NCBI RefSeq assembly: GCF_004117935.1
Contig: NZ_SDOY01000174.1
Span: forward strand, 1-49,957
DNA: 49,957 bases
Direction of reading: 5' to 3'
Source: Streptomyces roseicoloratus
GTDB taxonomy: Bacteria; Actinomycetota; Actinomycetes; Streptomycetales; Streptomycetaceae
Part shown: positions 49,814 through 49,957 of the stretch, one piece after another
Position numbering within the stretch: the stretch's first letter is position 1
How the letters are laid out: every line of letters begins with the position of its first letter
Translations under genes and position numbers: made by a program
Notes under the pieces: model-generated
Databases searched by the model: none
What the model saw: only the letters and a program-made list of their open reading frames with translations
Told to the model about the DNA's origin: nothing

Positions 49814-49957
49814 TCCGTAGCGTCCGCCGGGTGTTCACCCACCTTGAGAACCGGCGTCCGCGCGGCATGCGGCGTCCTACCTTCTTCTTGGGTTGATCGG
49901 TCATTCGTAAGATCGATGGCCCAGGGGCTCTGGGTATGGCTGGCATGTGGCCGCCGT
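49814..49957 (+). other. Right edge: leader of an unseen gene
   Basis: This 144-bp stretch is less GC-rich around 49880-49915 and holds TAAGAT (49908-49913), a good -10 hexamer. An ATG at 49916 (MAQGLWVWLA) or at 49936 (MAGMWPP, with aggggc upstream) might begin a gene that continues past the window. Neither reading can be confirmed here. Confidence 0.3.

Noticed and set aside
1..49957. tRNA, rRNA, insertion sequences, integrase or attachment sites
   Set aside because: No clover-leaf, rRNA core, transposase or integrase motif was seen in any frame by eye.

Overview
The window is about 50 kb of a very GC-rich actinobacterial chromosome, almost certainly Streptomyces. The signs are extreme third-position GC, frequent GTG starts, 4-nt stop/start overlaps, a conservon (cvnABCD) cluster, a PPM/SpoIIE phosphatase fused to GAF and PAS domains, an actinobacterial 6C RNA and a secreted cholesterol oxidase. 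I saw no phage, insertion sequence, CRISPR array, rRNA or tRNA. It reads as ordinary chromosome with many small regulatory units.

Left part (1-11.3 kb): a conservon operon (sensor-kinase-like CvnA, roadblock CvnB, DUF742 CvnC, GTPase CvnD) is followed by a second roadblock protein and a DUF6397-like protein. Next come an ATP-dependent DNA ligase, a four-helix membrane protein, a small orphan, a lipoprotein polysaccharide deacetylase and a 6C-type small RNA. Middle-left (11.5-21.7 kb): a lipoprotein and a secreted I36-type inhibitor; nsrR-hmp with two recognisable NsrR boxes (nitric oxide defence); two membrane proteins; a Bcp peroxiredoxin; LysR, PadR and TetR regulators around a 26-bp inverted repeat; an SRPBCC protein; an L,D-transpeptidase; and a Trypco1-type small protein.

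Middle (21.7-35 kb): a cupin, a DMT exporter, the remnant of an M20 amidohydrolase, a self-regulated TetR-AidB operon, a TMEM165/GDT1 manganese exporter behind a yybP-ykoY (Mn2+) riboswitch, and divergent from it a TetR-MFS efflux operon with two phased operators. Then come a SpoIIE phosphatase, an MTA/SAH nucleosidase-like protein, a DUF5519-like gene set between two short-repeat clusters, a thioesterase/HxlR divergent pair with interlocked promoters, a YihY protein, a Nudix hydrolase and an AMIN-like secreted protein.

Right part (35-50 kb): a small secreted protein, cyclophilin, C-minus L31, a large GAF/PAS/PP2C phosphatase, an alpha/beta hydrolase, a secreted S53 peptidase with three C-terminal beta-repeats divergent from cholesterol oxidase, an amine-dehydrogenase/carboxymuconolactone-decarboxylase pair with a decayed gene fragment upstream, a lipoprotein L,D-transpeptidase, and a CGNR-type regulator whose promoter carries a long palindrome. 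Most genes answer to a local repressor. The best non-coding discoveries are the 6C RNA, the Mn2+ riboswitch, the NsrR boxes and several unassigned operators.
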